35,658 nucleotides of DNA from Thiobacillus sp. UBA2597 (GTDB lineage Bacteria > Pseudomonadota > Gammaproteobacteria > Burkholderiales > Thiobacillaceae): NCBI GenBank assembly GCA_002339725.1, contig DDKN01000112.1, positions 1 through 35,658 of the forward strand, given 5' to 3'. Position 1 is the first letter of the stretch. The number at the start of each line of letters is the position of its first letter. Shown here in pieces: positions 17,195 through 24,856 of this stretch. Both the position numbers and the translations under genes were made by a program. A model generated the notes under the pieces. That model saw only the letters and a list, made by a program, of their open reading frames with translations. It had not been told where the DNA came from and did not search any database.

Positions 17195-17593
17195 CTAGCG
17201 GATGCGCGCCAGCTCCTGATTCAGCATCTCGATGTTTTTTTCGTGCAGGCGCACCGCCTCGGCCGCCTTCCCGGCATCGACCCCGGGTTGGCGCTGGGCG
17301 GCCTGGGCCGCGGCCAGATGGCGTTGTTCCTGCTGCAGTTCATTGAGCAGCAATTGCCGGCGCATGCTGTCGCGCTGCTGCTGGGTGGCTTGGTCGACGC
17401 GGGGGAAATAGTAGGGCGAGGGGCTGGGGGTCTTCGCTTTGGCGGGGCGGCTGGCCGCACCATTCAAAGGCTTGACGCCGGGCCGGGGGGTATTGCTGTA
17501 AGTGACGTGGCCGGTCTCATCCACGTACTTGTATATCTCAGCCTGCACCAACGTGGTGCATATCATGCCGAGCAGCCCCAGGACGATTCGCAT
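17195..17593 (-). CDS. Small secreted DUF4124-domain protein
   Basis: A 132-residue protein with a signal peptide (MRIVLGLLGMICTTLVQA, cleavage probably after QA). A short DUF4124 segment follows, recognisable from EIYKYVDETGHVTYSNTPRPG (key residues Y-K-Y-V-D, G-H-V-T-Y-S). The rest is a Pro/Ser-rich linker and a Gln-rich helical or coiled-coil tail (about 65-132). It is likely periplasmic. The function of the domain is not known; such genes often stand between glnA and ntrB in betaproteobacteria. It is separated from glnA by an intrinsic terminator, so it probably has its own promoter. Confidence 0.85.
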   Translation of the reverse strand: MRIVLGLLGMICTTLVQAEIYKYVDETGHVTYSNTPRPGVKPLNGAASRPAKAKTPSPSPYYFPRVDQATQQQRDSMRRQLLLNELQQEQRHLAAAQAAQRQPGVDAGKAAEAVRLHEKNIEMLNQELARIR

Positions 17594-17665
17594 GACCTAC
17601 CTCATGACCTGTACGCGGCCAGTTTAGGGGAAGCGGGGTGGCGCGGCAACAACGGCCGGCACCAT

Positions 17666-17690
17666 GAAAAAAGGCGCTCCGAAGAGCGCC
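17666..17690 (-). terminator. Intrinsic terminator of glnA
   Basis: On the minus strand a 7-bp perfect stem (GGCGCTC / GAGCGCC, at 17684-17690 with 17673-17679) with a 4-nt loop is followed by TTTTTT (17672-17667). It lies about 28 nt downstream of the glnA stop. The other side has AAAAGG, so weak termination of plus-strand transcripts is also possible. Confidence 0.88.
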
Positions 17691-17717
17691 CTTTTCGCGT
17701 GTGCCAGTCAGGCCCGA

Positions 17718-19127
17718 TTACACCGAATAGTACATGTCGAACTCGATGGGGTGGGTGGTCATGCGCAGGCGGGTGACCTCCTCCATCTTGAGCTCGATGT
17801 AGGCATCGATGAATTCGTTGCTGAACACGCCGCCGCGGGTGAGGAACTCGCGATCCTTGTCCAGGTGCTCCAGCGCCATGTCCAGGGAATGGCAGACCTT
17901 GGGGATGGCCTTCTCTTCCTCGGGCGGCAGGTCGTACAGGTTCTTGTCGGCCGGGTCGCCCGGGTGGATCTTGTTCTGCACGCCGTCCAGGCCGGCCATC
18001 ATCAGGGCGGCAAAGCACAGGTAGGGGTTGGCGATCGGGTCGGGGAAGCGGGTCTCGATCCGGCGCGCCTTGTCGCTCGCCACGTGCGGGATGCGGATGG
18101 AGGCCGAGCGGTTGCGGGCGGAGTAAGCCAGCATCACCGGGGCCTCGAAGCCGGGCACCAGGCGCTTGTAGGAGTTGGTGCCGGGGTTGGTGATGGCGTT
18201 CAGGGCCTTGGCGTGCTTGATGATGCCGCCGATGTAGTAGAGGGCGAACTCGGACAGGCCGGCGTAGCCGTTGCCGGCGAACAGGTTCTTGCCGTCCTTC
18301 CAGATCGACTGGTGCACGTGCATGCCGGAGCCGTTGTCGCCGACGATGGGCTTGGGCATGAAAGTGGCGGTTTTGCCGTAGGCATGGGCCACGTTGTGCA
18401 CCACATATTTCAGGATCTGGGTCCAGTCGGCGCGCTGCACCAGGGTGGAGAACTTGGTGCCGATCTCGTTCTGGCCGGCGGTCGCCACCTCATGATGGTG
18501 CACCTCGACCGGCACGCCCATTTCCTCCAGGGCCAGGCACATGGCGGAGCGGATGTCCTGGAAGGAGTCGACCGGGGGCACCGGGAAGTAGCCGCCCTTG
18601 ACGCGCGGGCGGTGGCCCAGGTTGCCCACCTCGGTCTGCTCGCGCGAGGCCCAGGCGGCCTCCTCGGAATCCAGCTTCACGGCACAGCCGGACATGTCGT
18701 CATGCCAGGTGACGGAGTCGAAGATGAAGAACTCGGGCTCCGGGCCGAAATAGGCGGTGTCGCCCAGGCCGGTGGACTTGAGATAGGCCTCGGCGCGCTT
18801 GGCGATGGAACGGGGATCGCGGTCGTAGCCCTTGCCGGTGTCCGGCTCGATCACGTCGCAGGTCAAAATCAGGGTGGGCTCGTCGAAGAAGGGGTCGATG
18901 TTGGCGGTGGCCGGGTCCGGCATCAGCAGCATGTCGGAGGCCTGGATACCCTTCCAGCCGGCGATGGAGGAGCCGTCGAAGGCATGGCCATGCTCGAATT
19001 TTTCCTCGTCGAAGGCGGAAATGGGCACGGTGACGTGCTGCTCCTTGCCGCGGGTATCGGTAAAGCGGAAATCGACGAATTTGACGTCGTTTTCCTTGAT
19101 CATCTTCATTACATCGGCAACCGCCAT
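17718..19127 (-). CDS. glnA: Glutamine synthetase type I, GlnA
   Basis: Makes glutamine from glutamate, ammonia and ATP; a dodecamer and the main entry for ammonia. The 469-residue protein has the same length as E. coli GlnA. Visible motifs: FDGSSIAGWKGI (beta-grasp end), GPEPEFFIFD with metal ligands, VEVHHHEVATAGQNEIG, NGSGMHVHQSIWKDG, NPGTNSYKRLVPG and the RIETRFPDP region. The adenylylation tyrosine lies in KNLYDLPPEE, so control by covalent adenylylation is expected. The ATG at 19127 is preceded by GAGGAG; the longer open frame upstream covers the promoter. A sigma-54 promoter and two NtrC sites lie upstream. Confidence 0.97.
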   Translation of the reverse strand: MAVADVMKMIKENDVKFVDFRFTDTRGKEQHVTVPISAFDEEKFEHGHAFDGSSIAGWKGIQASDMLLMPDPATANIDPFFDEPTLILTCDVIEPDTGKGYDRDPRSIAKRAEAYLKSTGLGDTAYFGPEPEFFIFDSVTWHDDMSGCAVKLDSEEAAWASREQTEVGNLGHRPRVKGGYFPVPPVDSFQDIRSAMCLALEEMGVPVEVHHHEVATAGQNEIGTKFSTLVQRADWTQILKYVVHNVAHAYGKTATFMPKPIVGDNGSGMHVHQSIWKDGKNLFAGNGYAGLSEFALYYIGGIIKHAKALNAITNPGTNSYKRLVPGFEAPVMLAYSARNRSASIRIPHVASDKARRIETRFPDPIANPYLCFAALMMAGLDGVQNKIHPGDPADKNLYDLPPEEEKAIPKVCHSLDMALEHLDKDREFLTRGGVFSNEFIDAYIELKMEEVTRLRMTTHPIEFDMYYSV

Positions 19128-19186
19128 TTCAAACTCCTCGTTAGCAAGCAAATGGAAAAGATGGGAAACTGCTGCCCTGCCATAGA

Positions 19187-19201
19187 GCAGGTTCCGTGCC
19201 A
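19187..19201 (-). promoter_or_regulatory. Sigma-54 promoter of glnA
   Basis: On the minus strand TGGCAC (19201-19196), five bases, then CTGC (19190-19187) gives the GG-N10-GC spacing of the -24/-12 consensus TGGCAC-N5-TTGC; only one consensus base differs. Transcription would start near 19175, giving a leader of about 48 nt before the ATG at 19127. Confidence 0.82.
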
Positions 19202-19263
19202 CCCCTGAAAACCGAGCAGAGCATTGTGCCACAACGCCCTGGCTGGATTATGGAATTTTCGAA

Positions 19264-19300
19264 TGCACCGGCGTGGTGCGTTATGCACATTATTGGTGCG
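19264..19300. promoter_or_regulatory. Two tandem NtrC binding sites upstream of glnA
   Basis: TGCACC-N5-GGTGCG (19264-19280) and TGCACA-N5-GGTGCG (19284-19300) match the NtrC palindrome TGCACC-N5-GGTGCA. Their centres are 20 bp apart, which puts them on the same DNA face. They lie about 95 and 115 bp upstream of the inferred glnA start, a normal enhancer position. They are only 67 nt from the aroE start codon on the other side. Confidence 0.82.
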
Positions 19301-19311
19301 TACCGGCCGGT

Positions 19312-19342
19312 TTGACGGGGCCCTGTCCCGGTCTTCTACAAT
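19312..19342 (+). promoter_or_regulatory. Candidate aroE promoter
   Basis: TTGACG (19312-19317) and TACAAT (19337-19342) are good -35 and -10 boxes, but the spacer is 19 nt, longer than the usual 17. The start would be near 19349, leaving a short leader before the ATG at 19367. Confidence 0.4.
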
Positions 19343-19366
19343 GCCGCCCTGTCCAGGAACCCCAGC

Positions 19367-20176
19367 ATGACCGATCGTTACGCCGTTTTCGGCCACCCCA
19401 TCGCCCACTCGAAATCGCCCCGCATCCATGCGGAATTCGCGCGCCAGACCGGACAGGACTTGAGCTACGAAGCGATCCTGGCCCCGCTCGATGGCTTTGC
19501 CGCGGCGGTGCAGGCCTTCCGCGCCGCGGGCGGCAAGGGGGCCAACGTCACCGTGCCGTTCAAGGAGCAGGCCTTCGAGCTCGCCACCCGGCGCACGGCG
19601 CGGGCCGAGGCGGCGGGCGCCGTGAACACCCTGAAGTTCGAGGACGATGAGATCCTGGGCGACAACACCGACGGCGCGGGTCTCGTCGCCGACCTGACCC
19701 GCAACCTGAGCCTGAGCCTGGCCGGCCGGCGTATCCTGCTGCTGGGCGCGGGGGGCGCCGGCCGGGGCGTGGTGCTGCCCTTGCTCGGCGAGCGGCCGGC
19801 CAGCCTCTTCATTGCCAACCGCACCGCCGACAAGGCGCTGGCCTTGGCCCGGCGCTTCGCTGCGGCCGGACCCGTCGAGGGCGGTGGCTTTGAGGCCCTG
19901 CCCGGCCGCCAGTTCGACCTGGTGATCAATGCCACGGCGGCGAGCCTCGCCGGCGAACTGCCGCCGTTGCCGGATGAGGTGTTCGCCCCAGGCGCCCTGG
20001 CCTACGACATGATGTATGGCCAGGACACCCCGTTCCTGGCCTTCGCCCGCGCCCACGGCGCGCGGGTGGCCGACGGCCTGGGCATGCTGGTCGAGCAGGC
20101 GGCCGAGGCCTTCCTGCTCTGGCGCGGCGTGCGCCCGGCAACCGCGCCGGTCATCGCCCTGCTGCGGGGGGCATGA
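19367..20176 (+). CDS. aroE: Shikimate dehydrogenase AroE
   Basis: Reduces 3-dehydroshikimate to shikimate with NADPH in aromatic amino acid synthesis. The 269-residue protein has the substrate domain first, with HPIAHSKSPRIH and the catalytic pair K66 (NVTVPFKEQ) and D102 (GDNTDGAG). The NADP-binding fold follows with LLLGAGGAGRGVV and FIANRT (Asn-Arg-Thr, NADPH preference). It ends with YDMMYGQDTPFL and DGLGMLVEQAAEAF. Start ATG 19367 gives MTDRYAVFGHP, the normal start. It is divergent from glnA and overlaps mtgA by 4 nt (ATGA). Confidence 0.96.
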   Translation: MTDRYAVFGHPIAHSKSPRIHAEFARQTGQDLSYEAILAPLDGFAAAVQAFRAAGGKGANVTVPFKEQAFELATRRTARAEAAGAVNTLKFEDDEILGDNTDGAGLVADLTRNLSLSLAGRRILLLGAGGAGRGVVLPLLGERPASLFIANRTADKALALARRFAAAGPVEGGGFEALPGRQFDLVINATAASLAGELPPLPDEVFAPGALAYDMMYGQDTPFLAFARAHGARVADGLGMLVEQAAEAFLLWRGVRPATAPVIALLRGA

Positions 20177-20865
20177 TGTGGCGCCGGGTTTTCAAATGGG
20201 TTGGCATTGCGCTTGGCCTGCTGCTGGCCCTGCAGCTCTGGTACCTTGGCCATGTGCTCTGGTGGTGGCAGTTCAATCCGTCGTCCACCGCCTTCATGGA
20301 GGCCGGCCTCGAGCGCCTGCAGGAGAAGCGCCCGGACGCCGAGCTGCGTCACCAGTGGGTGGAGTATGGGCGCATCTCCATCCATCTCAAGCGCGCGGTG
20401 ATCGCCGCCGAGGATGCCAAGTTCATCGCCCATGAGGGTTTCGACTGGGAAGGCATCGAGACCGCACTGGAGAAGAACCTGAAGAAGGGCAAGGTGGTCG
20501 CCGGCGGCTCCACCATCAGCCAGCAGCTGGCGAAGAACCTGTTCCTCTCCGCCTCGCGCAACCCCTTGCGCAAGGCGCAGGAGGCGGTGATCACGGTGAT
20601 GATCGAGACCCTGTGGAGCAAGCGCCGCATCCTCGAGGTGTATCTGAACGTGATCGAATGGGGCAACGGCATCTACGGCGCCGAGGCGGCCGCCCGACAC
20701 TACTTCAAGACCCCGGCGGCCAAGCTGGGGCCGGACCAGGCGGCGCTGCTCGCGGCCATGATCCCCAACCCGCGCTATTACCAGACCCATCTGAATGCGC
20801 GCGGCCTGCTCAAACGCAAGGCGATCATCGCCGCGCGCATGGGGCAGGTCTATGTGCCGAAATAA
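20173..20865 (+). CDS. mtgA: Monofunctional peptidoglycan glycosyltransferase MtgA
   Basis: Polymerises lipid II into glycan strands (GT51 family) and has no transpeptidase domain. The 230-residue protein has one N-terminal membrane anchor (about 8-30). It then has the family motifs: VIAAEDAKFIAHEGFD with catalytic E80, GGSTISQQLAKNL (111-123), RKAQEAV with the second conserved Glu (about 137), RRILEVYLNVIEWG and the C-terminal PDQAALLAAMIPNP. The start is ATG at 20173 or the adjacent ATG at 20176. The last 135 nt (from 20731) are copied almost exactly at 22829-22963. Confidence 0.95.
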   Translation: MMWRRVFKWVGIALGLLLALQLWYLGHVLWWWQFNPSSTAFMEAGLERLQEKRPDAELRHQWVEYGRISIHLKRAVIAAEDAKFIAHEGFDWEGIETALEKNLKKGKVVAGGSTISQQLAKNLFLSASRNPLRKAQEAVITVMIETLWSKRRILEVYLNVIEWGNGIYGAEAAARHYFKTPAAKLGPDQAALLAAMIPNPRYYQTHLNARGLLKRKAIIAARMGQVYVPK

Positions 20866-20909
20866 AGCAGGCCGGGTGGCGAGGGGGCCTGGTTGGCACT
20901 AGCGCCGGT

Positions 20910-22532
20910 TCATATCTTGAACTGGGTGACGATCTTGTTCAGATGCTCGGCCATGGCCTGCAGGTTCTGCGCGGATTGCGTGGTGTTGGCGGCGGCGGCG
21001 CTGCCTTCTTCCGACATATGGGCGATCTGCTCGATATGGCGCGCGATATCCTGCGAAGTGGCGCTCTGCTCGCGCAGGGCGTTGGCGATGTCGTCGACGG
21101 CGCCGATCACTTGACGGGCGCTCTCCTGAATCTGGGTGATGGAATCGCCGGCCTGGTGTGCGAGCTGCACTCCTTCCGCCACACGATTGACCCCGGCTTC
21201 CATGCTGGCTACCGCCTGATGGGCGCCCGACTGGATCTTGTTGACCATGCCACTGATTTCATGGGTGGAACGGGAGGTTCGTTCGGCCAACTTGCGCACC
21301 TCGTCCGCCACCACGGCAAAACCGCGGCCGGACTCACCGGCGCGCGCGGCCTCGATGGCTGCGTTGAGGGCCAAAAGATTGGTCTGCTCAGCGATTTCCT
21401 CAATGACCGTCACGATATTGCTGATCTCCTTGGAGTGGGTTTCCAGTTCCTGAATGACACTGGAGGCCTGGTAGACCGTGTCGGAGATGGTGCGCATTTC
21501 ATCGGCGGCTTCATGCACCACCCGCCCACCCGCTTCGGATTGCTCACTTGATCGGCGTGAAAGCTCGCCTGCACCGTGGGCATATTCACCGACCTGCTCG
21601 ATCGATGCGGTCATTTGTTCCATGGCGGCGGCCACGGTACTGGCCGCTTCCGCCTGGGCGTGGGATGCGCTGCTTGCACGCGCCATGTCGGCGGTCAGGC
21701 TTTGCGTGGCGGCATTGAGTTTGTCGACACCCTCCCGCAGGTAATACACGGTTTCATGAAAGTTGTTGCGGATGGCGCCGAGTGCTTCCATGAGCTTGCC
21801 GATCTCGTTGTTGCCCAAGCCTGTCAGCGGCGTGGCAAGATCGCCCTTGGCCAGTCTTTCGGCAGTGGTTACCGCCGCGCCGAGTGGCCGCAGGACGTCG
21901 AAGGTCAGCCAAAAGCCCAATGCCAGTGAGAACGCCACGCCCAGACTGCCCAGGCCGACCTGCGGCATATCGCCTTGCAGGAGCGAGCGGATAAGGAGGG
22001 CCCCGAACAGGCCGGCCACGCCCAGGGTGGCCAGCCAGAGACGCAAATCGACCCGGATGCCGCGGGCCCATGTCAACAAACGCCAGGTCAGCGAGGGCAC
22101 GACCACCTGGCCATTAAGAATGATCTTGCGCGTCTTGCCCTCGCGCATGGCCTTATACAGGGCCTCGGCCTGTTGAACCTGTTCCCGGTCGGGTTTGACC
22201 CGAACGGAAGTAAAGCCGCCTTCGGCGTTGGGCCGGGCCGTGGCCTCGACCCAGTAATAGTCGCCATTCTTGCTGCGGTTTTTCACCAGTCCGCTCCAGG
22301 CGCGGCCTTTTTTCAAAGTGGCCCACAGGTCGGCAAACGCGGCCGGCGGCATGTCGGGGTGCCGCACGATGTTGTGCGGTGCGCCAATCAACTCCTCTTC
22401 GGAATATCCGCTGATGTTGACGAAGTCCTGGTTGGCGTAGGTGATGATGCCTTTGGCGTCGGTCTTTGAGATCAGAACGCAGCCGTCCTTCATGACGCGT
22501 TCCTGGTTGGTGACCGGCATGTTGATTCGCAT
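20910..22532 (-). CDS. Aer-like redox/aerotaxis chemoreceptor (PAS-TM-MCP)
   Basis: A 540-residue methyl-accepting chemotaxis family protein. The N-terminal PAS domain (about 10-115) matches the FAD-binding PAS of E. coli Aer even in numbering: N34, R57-H58-x-D60, F66, W70, N85 (NIVRHPDMPPAAFADLWATL). FAD binding and sensing of redox state or oxygen are therefore expected. Two membrane segments (about 165-183 and 192-211) without a large periplasmic domain follow. Then come a HAMP-like region (about 212-265) and the cytoplasmic signalling domain with its conserved tip EEIAEQTNLLALNAAIEAAR (about 380-400). GGGGGACA before the ATG at 22532 is a good ribosome binding site. It lies convergent to mtgA. 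Confidence 0.93.
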   Translation of the reverse strand: MRINMPVTNQERVMKDGCVLISKTDAKGIITYANQDFVNISGYSEEELIGAPHNIVRHPDMPPAAFADLWATLKKGRAWSGLVKNRSKNGDYYWVEATARPNAEGGFTSVRVKPDREQVQQAEALYKAMREGKTRKIILNGQVVVPSLTWRLLTWARGIRVDLRLWLATLGVAGLFGALLIRSLLQGDMPQVGLGSLGVAFSLALGFWLTFDVLRPLGAAVTTAERLAKGDLATPLTGLGNNEIGKLMEALGAIRNNFHETVYYLREGVDKLNAATQSLTADMARASSASHAQAEAASTVAAAMEQMTASIEQVGEYAHGAGELSRRSSEQSEAGGRVVHEAADEMRTISDTVYQASSVIQELETHSKEISNIVTVIEEIAEQTNLLALNAAIEAARAGESGRGFAVVADEVRKLAERTSRSTHEISGMVNKIQSGAHQAVASMEAGVNRVAEGVQLAHQAGDSITQIQESARQVIGAVDDIANALREQSATSQDIARHIEQIAHMSEEGSAAAANTTQSAQNLQAMAEHLNKIVTQFKI

Positions 22533-22638
22533 TGTGTCCCCCTTTTTTCGGATAATCGGCCCTGCTTGTTTTTTTATGTGAACGGCATGTTGGCAAAAAA
22601 CTTTAATTTGTCAATACCATGAGGCCGGAAGCGCGCTC

Positions 22639-22828
22639 ATGAGTGGCCTCAACCATGAACGGCGCTAAGAAAACGTCGAGGACAGCCTGAGGCAGGTGGT
22701 GGCGCCTGCCAAAAGCTGGCGGAGTCGCTCATTTATAAGCAGGGCGCGGGAAGCCGGACGAGCTGCGCCCGGCCGATGTTGCCTGCATCCTGGAGGCAGT
22801 GCAGCCCGATGTCCGGCTGTTGACCGGA
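22639..22828 (+). pseudogene. Decayed copy of the mgtE 5' end
   Basis: From ATG 22639 the sequence follows the start of intact mgtE (24857 onward). The best blocks are AACGTCGAGGACAGCCTG with the CAGGTGGTGG after it (22666-22696), AAGCTGGCGGAGTCGCTC, and GACGAGCTGCGCCCGGCCGA to CGGCTGTTG (about 22757-22822). Relative to mgtE it has several small indels and one internal deletion of about 65 nt, so the frame is lost. Identity in the aligned blocks is about 85-95 % by eye. The match stops near codon 86 of mgtE, where the mtgA fragment begins. No function is expected. Confidence 0.82.
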
Positions 22829-22963
22829 CCGGACCAGGCGGCGCTGCTCGCGGCCATGATCCCCAACCCGCGCTATTACCAGACGCATCTGAATGCGCGC
22901 GGCCTGCTCAAACGCAAGGCGATCATCGCCGTGCGCATGGGGCAGGTCTATGTGCCCAAATGA
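22829..22963 (+). pseudogene. Copy of the mtgA 3' end (last 45 codons)
   Basis: The segment 22829-22963 aligns without gaps to 20731-20865, the end of mtgA, with four mismatches in 135 nt. One turns the TAA stop into TGA. It encodes PDQAALLAAMIPNPRYYQTH onward to MGQVYVPK but lacks the catalytic part, so it cannot be an active enzyme. It follows the mgtE fragment directly. The distance from its stop to the next receptor gene (42 nt) nearly equals that from mtgA to the first receptor gene (44 nt). Confidence 0.93.
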
Positions 22964-22987
22964 AAACGGGCCCGTTGCCGGGCCCGT
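22963..22987 (-). terminator. Intrinsic terminator of the second chemoreceptor gene
   Basis: ACGGGCCCG (22966-22974) and CGGGCCCGT (22979-22987) form a perfect 9-bp stem with a 4-nt loop. On the minus strand it is followed by TTTTCA (the stem's last base pair contributes the first T). It lies about 20 nt downstream of the receptor stop at 23006. Confidence 0.75.
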
Positions 22988-23005
22988 GAGCGGCGATCAA
23001 ACGAA

Positions 23006-24667
23006 TCAGAGTTGGAATTTGTTCACGGTGGCACGCAATTGCCCCGCCAGGCCGTCCAGCTGGCGGGCTGAAGCCGCGGTCTGATTGATCGTGGCGCTGT
23101 TCTCCTCGGCCATCTGGGCGATGTGCTCGATGCTCTTGGCGATGTCCTGCGAGGCCACGCTTTGTTCCTTCAGGGCCAGGGTGATGTCGTCGACGGCATG
23201 GATCACCTGCTTCGAGCCTTCCTGGATGGCCGTGATCGATTCGCCTGCCTGACGGGCCAGGCTCACCCCTTCGTTCACCCGGCTGACGCTGGTTTCCATG
23301 TCGGCCGCCGCCTTGCGCGTGTTGTCCTGGATCCGCTCGATCATGGTGGCGATCTGCTGGGTGGATTGTCCGGTGCGCTCGGCCAGTTTGCGCACCTCGT
23401 CGGCCACCACGGCGAAGCCGCGGCCCTGCTCACCGGCCCGGGCGGCCTCGATGGCGGCGTTGAGCGCCAGCAGGTTGGTCTGGTCGGCGATCTCCTTGAT
23501 CACGGCGACGATGGTGGAGATCTCGTTGGAGACCGCCTCCAGTTCGCCGATGGTCTGGGCCGAGGCATTGACCGCCTCGGCGATCTTGCCGATCTCGTCG
23601 GCGGCGCGATGCACTACCTGGCCGCCGGTGCGCGACTGCTCGCCGGCCTGCTCGGAGACGCTATGGGCCTGGCGGGCGCTTTCGCCGATGTGGTCGATCG
23701 ACACGCTCATCTGCTCGATGGCGGCAGCCATGGAGGCAGCCGACTCGGTCTGCGTCTCGGAGGCCTCGGCCGAGCGACTGGCCGAATCCTTGAGCTCGCG
23801 CGCCGTCTGATCCAGTGCTTGGGCGTTGTTCTGCAAAGCGGCGACGATGTCGCGCAGCCCGGCTTGCATGGTGCGCATGGCATTGAGCAGGCGGCCGGGC
23901 TCGTCCTGGCCGCCGGCCGGGATGGGGCGGCTGAGCTGCCCCTGGGCGATGGCCTCGGCGGCCTGTACGGCCTGATCGAGCGGCCGGGTGACCGAGCGGC
24001 TGATGAGCGTGCCCAAGCCGAAGGCCAGGATGAGACCGATGCCACCGACGGCCGCCAGGATCAGGCTGCTGCGGACATAGGCCTGGCCGGCCTCCTCATT
24101 GAGCGCCTTGGCGACGCTGGTTTGATAGGCGATCAGCTTGGTCAGGGCTTCGTGGGCGGCCTTGCCGGCGGTGCGGTCGGCCTGGAGGAACTCGGCAGTG
24201 CGGCCATGGCCGAAATTGCCCGCCTTCATCTGGTCAAGATAGGCGGCGGTGGTGTCGAGCCAGGCCTTGATCTTTTGCTCGGCATCGTGGGCCAGGGCCT
24301 TTTCCTCATCGGTCAGAAAGCCCTCCATGTATTTGGCCCAGAGCGCTTCGATCGCCTTGCGCTCGGCGGCGTTGTTTTCCACATGCAGGGTAATGGGATG
24401 GGTATGGATGGCGGCCAGGGGACTGGCCGGATCATGCTGGAAGCCCAGCAGGACCTGTTTTTCGACGATGAACAGCTTGCTTTCGATCTGGCCGAGGTCT
24501 TGCAGGGGGACGGCCCGGTCGAGGTAGAGCGTGTCCAGCTTTTGCTTGCCCGCACGCATCTCGAGCCAGCCGACCAGGGCGACGATGAGGATGGTCAGGC
24601 CGCTGATGGCAAGCAGCAACAGGATGCGTTTGGCGACGCCAAGGTTATTCAGAAAATGGCTGGACAT
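23006..24667 (-). CDS. Methyl-accepting chemotaxis protein with periplasmic four-helix-type sensor
   Basis: A 553-residue transmembrane chemoreceptor. A first membrane helix (about 14-34) is followed by a periplasmic helical sensor region (about 35-200; four-helix-bundle-like, with E/K-rich helices such as GQIESKLFIVEKQVLLGF). Then come a second membrane helix (about 201-223), HAMP (about 224-275) and a signalling domain with tip region KEIADQTNLLALNAAIEAAR. The ligand is unknown. The signalling half is very similar to that of the Aer-like receptor next door, while the sensory halves differ completely. It is followed by a terminator and shares a divergent promoter region of 189 nt with mgtE. 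Confidence 0.93.
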   Translation of the reverse strand: MSSHFLNNLGVAKRILLLLAISGLTILIVALVGWLEMRAGKQKLDTLYLDRAVPLQDLGQIESKLFIVEKQVLLGFQHDPASPLAAIHTHPITLHVENNAAERKAIEALWAKYMEGFLTDEEKALAHDAEQKIKAWLDTTAAYLDQMKAGNFGHGRTAEFLQADRTAGKAAHEALTKLIAYQTSVAKALNEEAGQAYVRSSLILAAVGGIGLILAFGLGTLISRSVTRPLDQAVQAAEAIAQGQLSRPIPAGGQDEPGRLLNAMRTMQAGLRDIVAALQNNAQALDQTARELKDSASRSAEASETQTESAASMAAAIEQMSVSIDHIGESARQAHSVSEQAGEQSRTGGQVVHRAADEIGKIAEAVNASAQTIGELEAVSNEISTIVAVIKEIADQTNLLALNAAIEAARAGEQGRGFAVVADEVRKLAERTGQSTQQIATMIERIQDNTRKAAADMETSVSRVNEGVSLARQAGESITAIQEGSKQVIHAVDDITLALKEQSVASQDIAKSIEHIAQMAEENSATINQTAASARQLDGLAGQLRATVNKFQL

Positions 24668-24856
24668 GTGGGCTCCTCAAGCAGGGATATGTGAAATTTT
24701 TTTGTCGAGCAGGAAGATTAGGTTCAAGCCTTCGGTCTGTCCAGCCCGCTTCGGGGCGAGGACTGTCGCCGGCATCCCAGCATTGCGGCGGTGCCAGGCG
24801 GTTTGGGGCGGAAATGGCTTCTGGCTGCTTGCCCTCAGGGGCTACAATGCACGGCC

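Noticed and set aside
22696..22989. Short open frame (97 codons) over the scar region
   Set aside because: It reads the mtgA fragment in a wrong frame; the region is explained by the decayed mgtE and mtgA copies.
24668..24856. Possible magnesium riboswitch ahead of mgtE
   Set aside because: The candidate -10 box lies only 8 nt before the ATG and no M-box-like conserved pairing was recognised.
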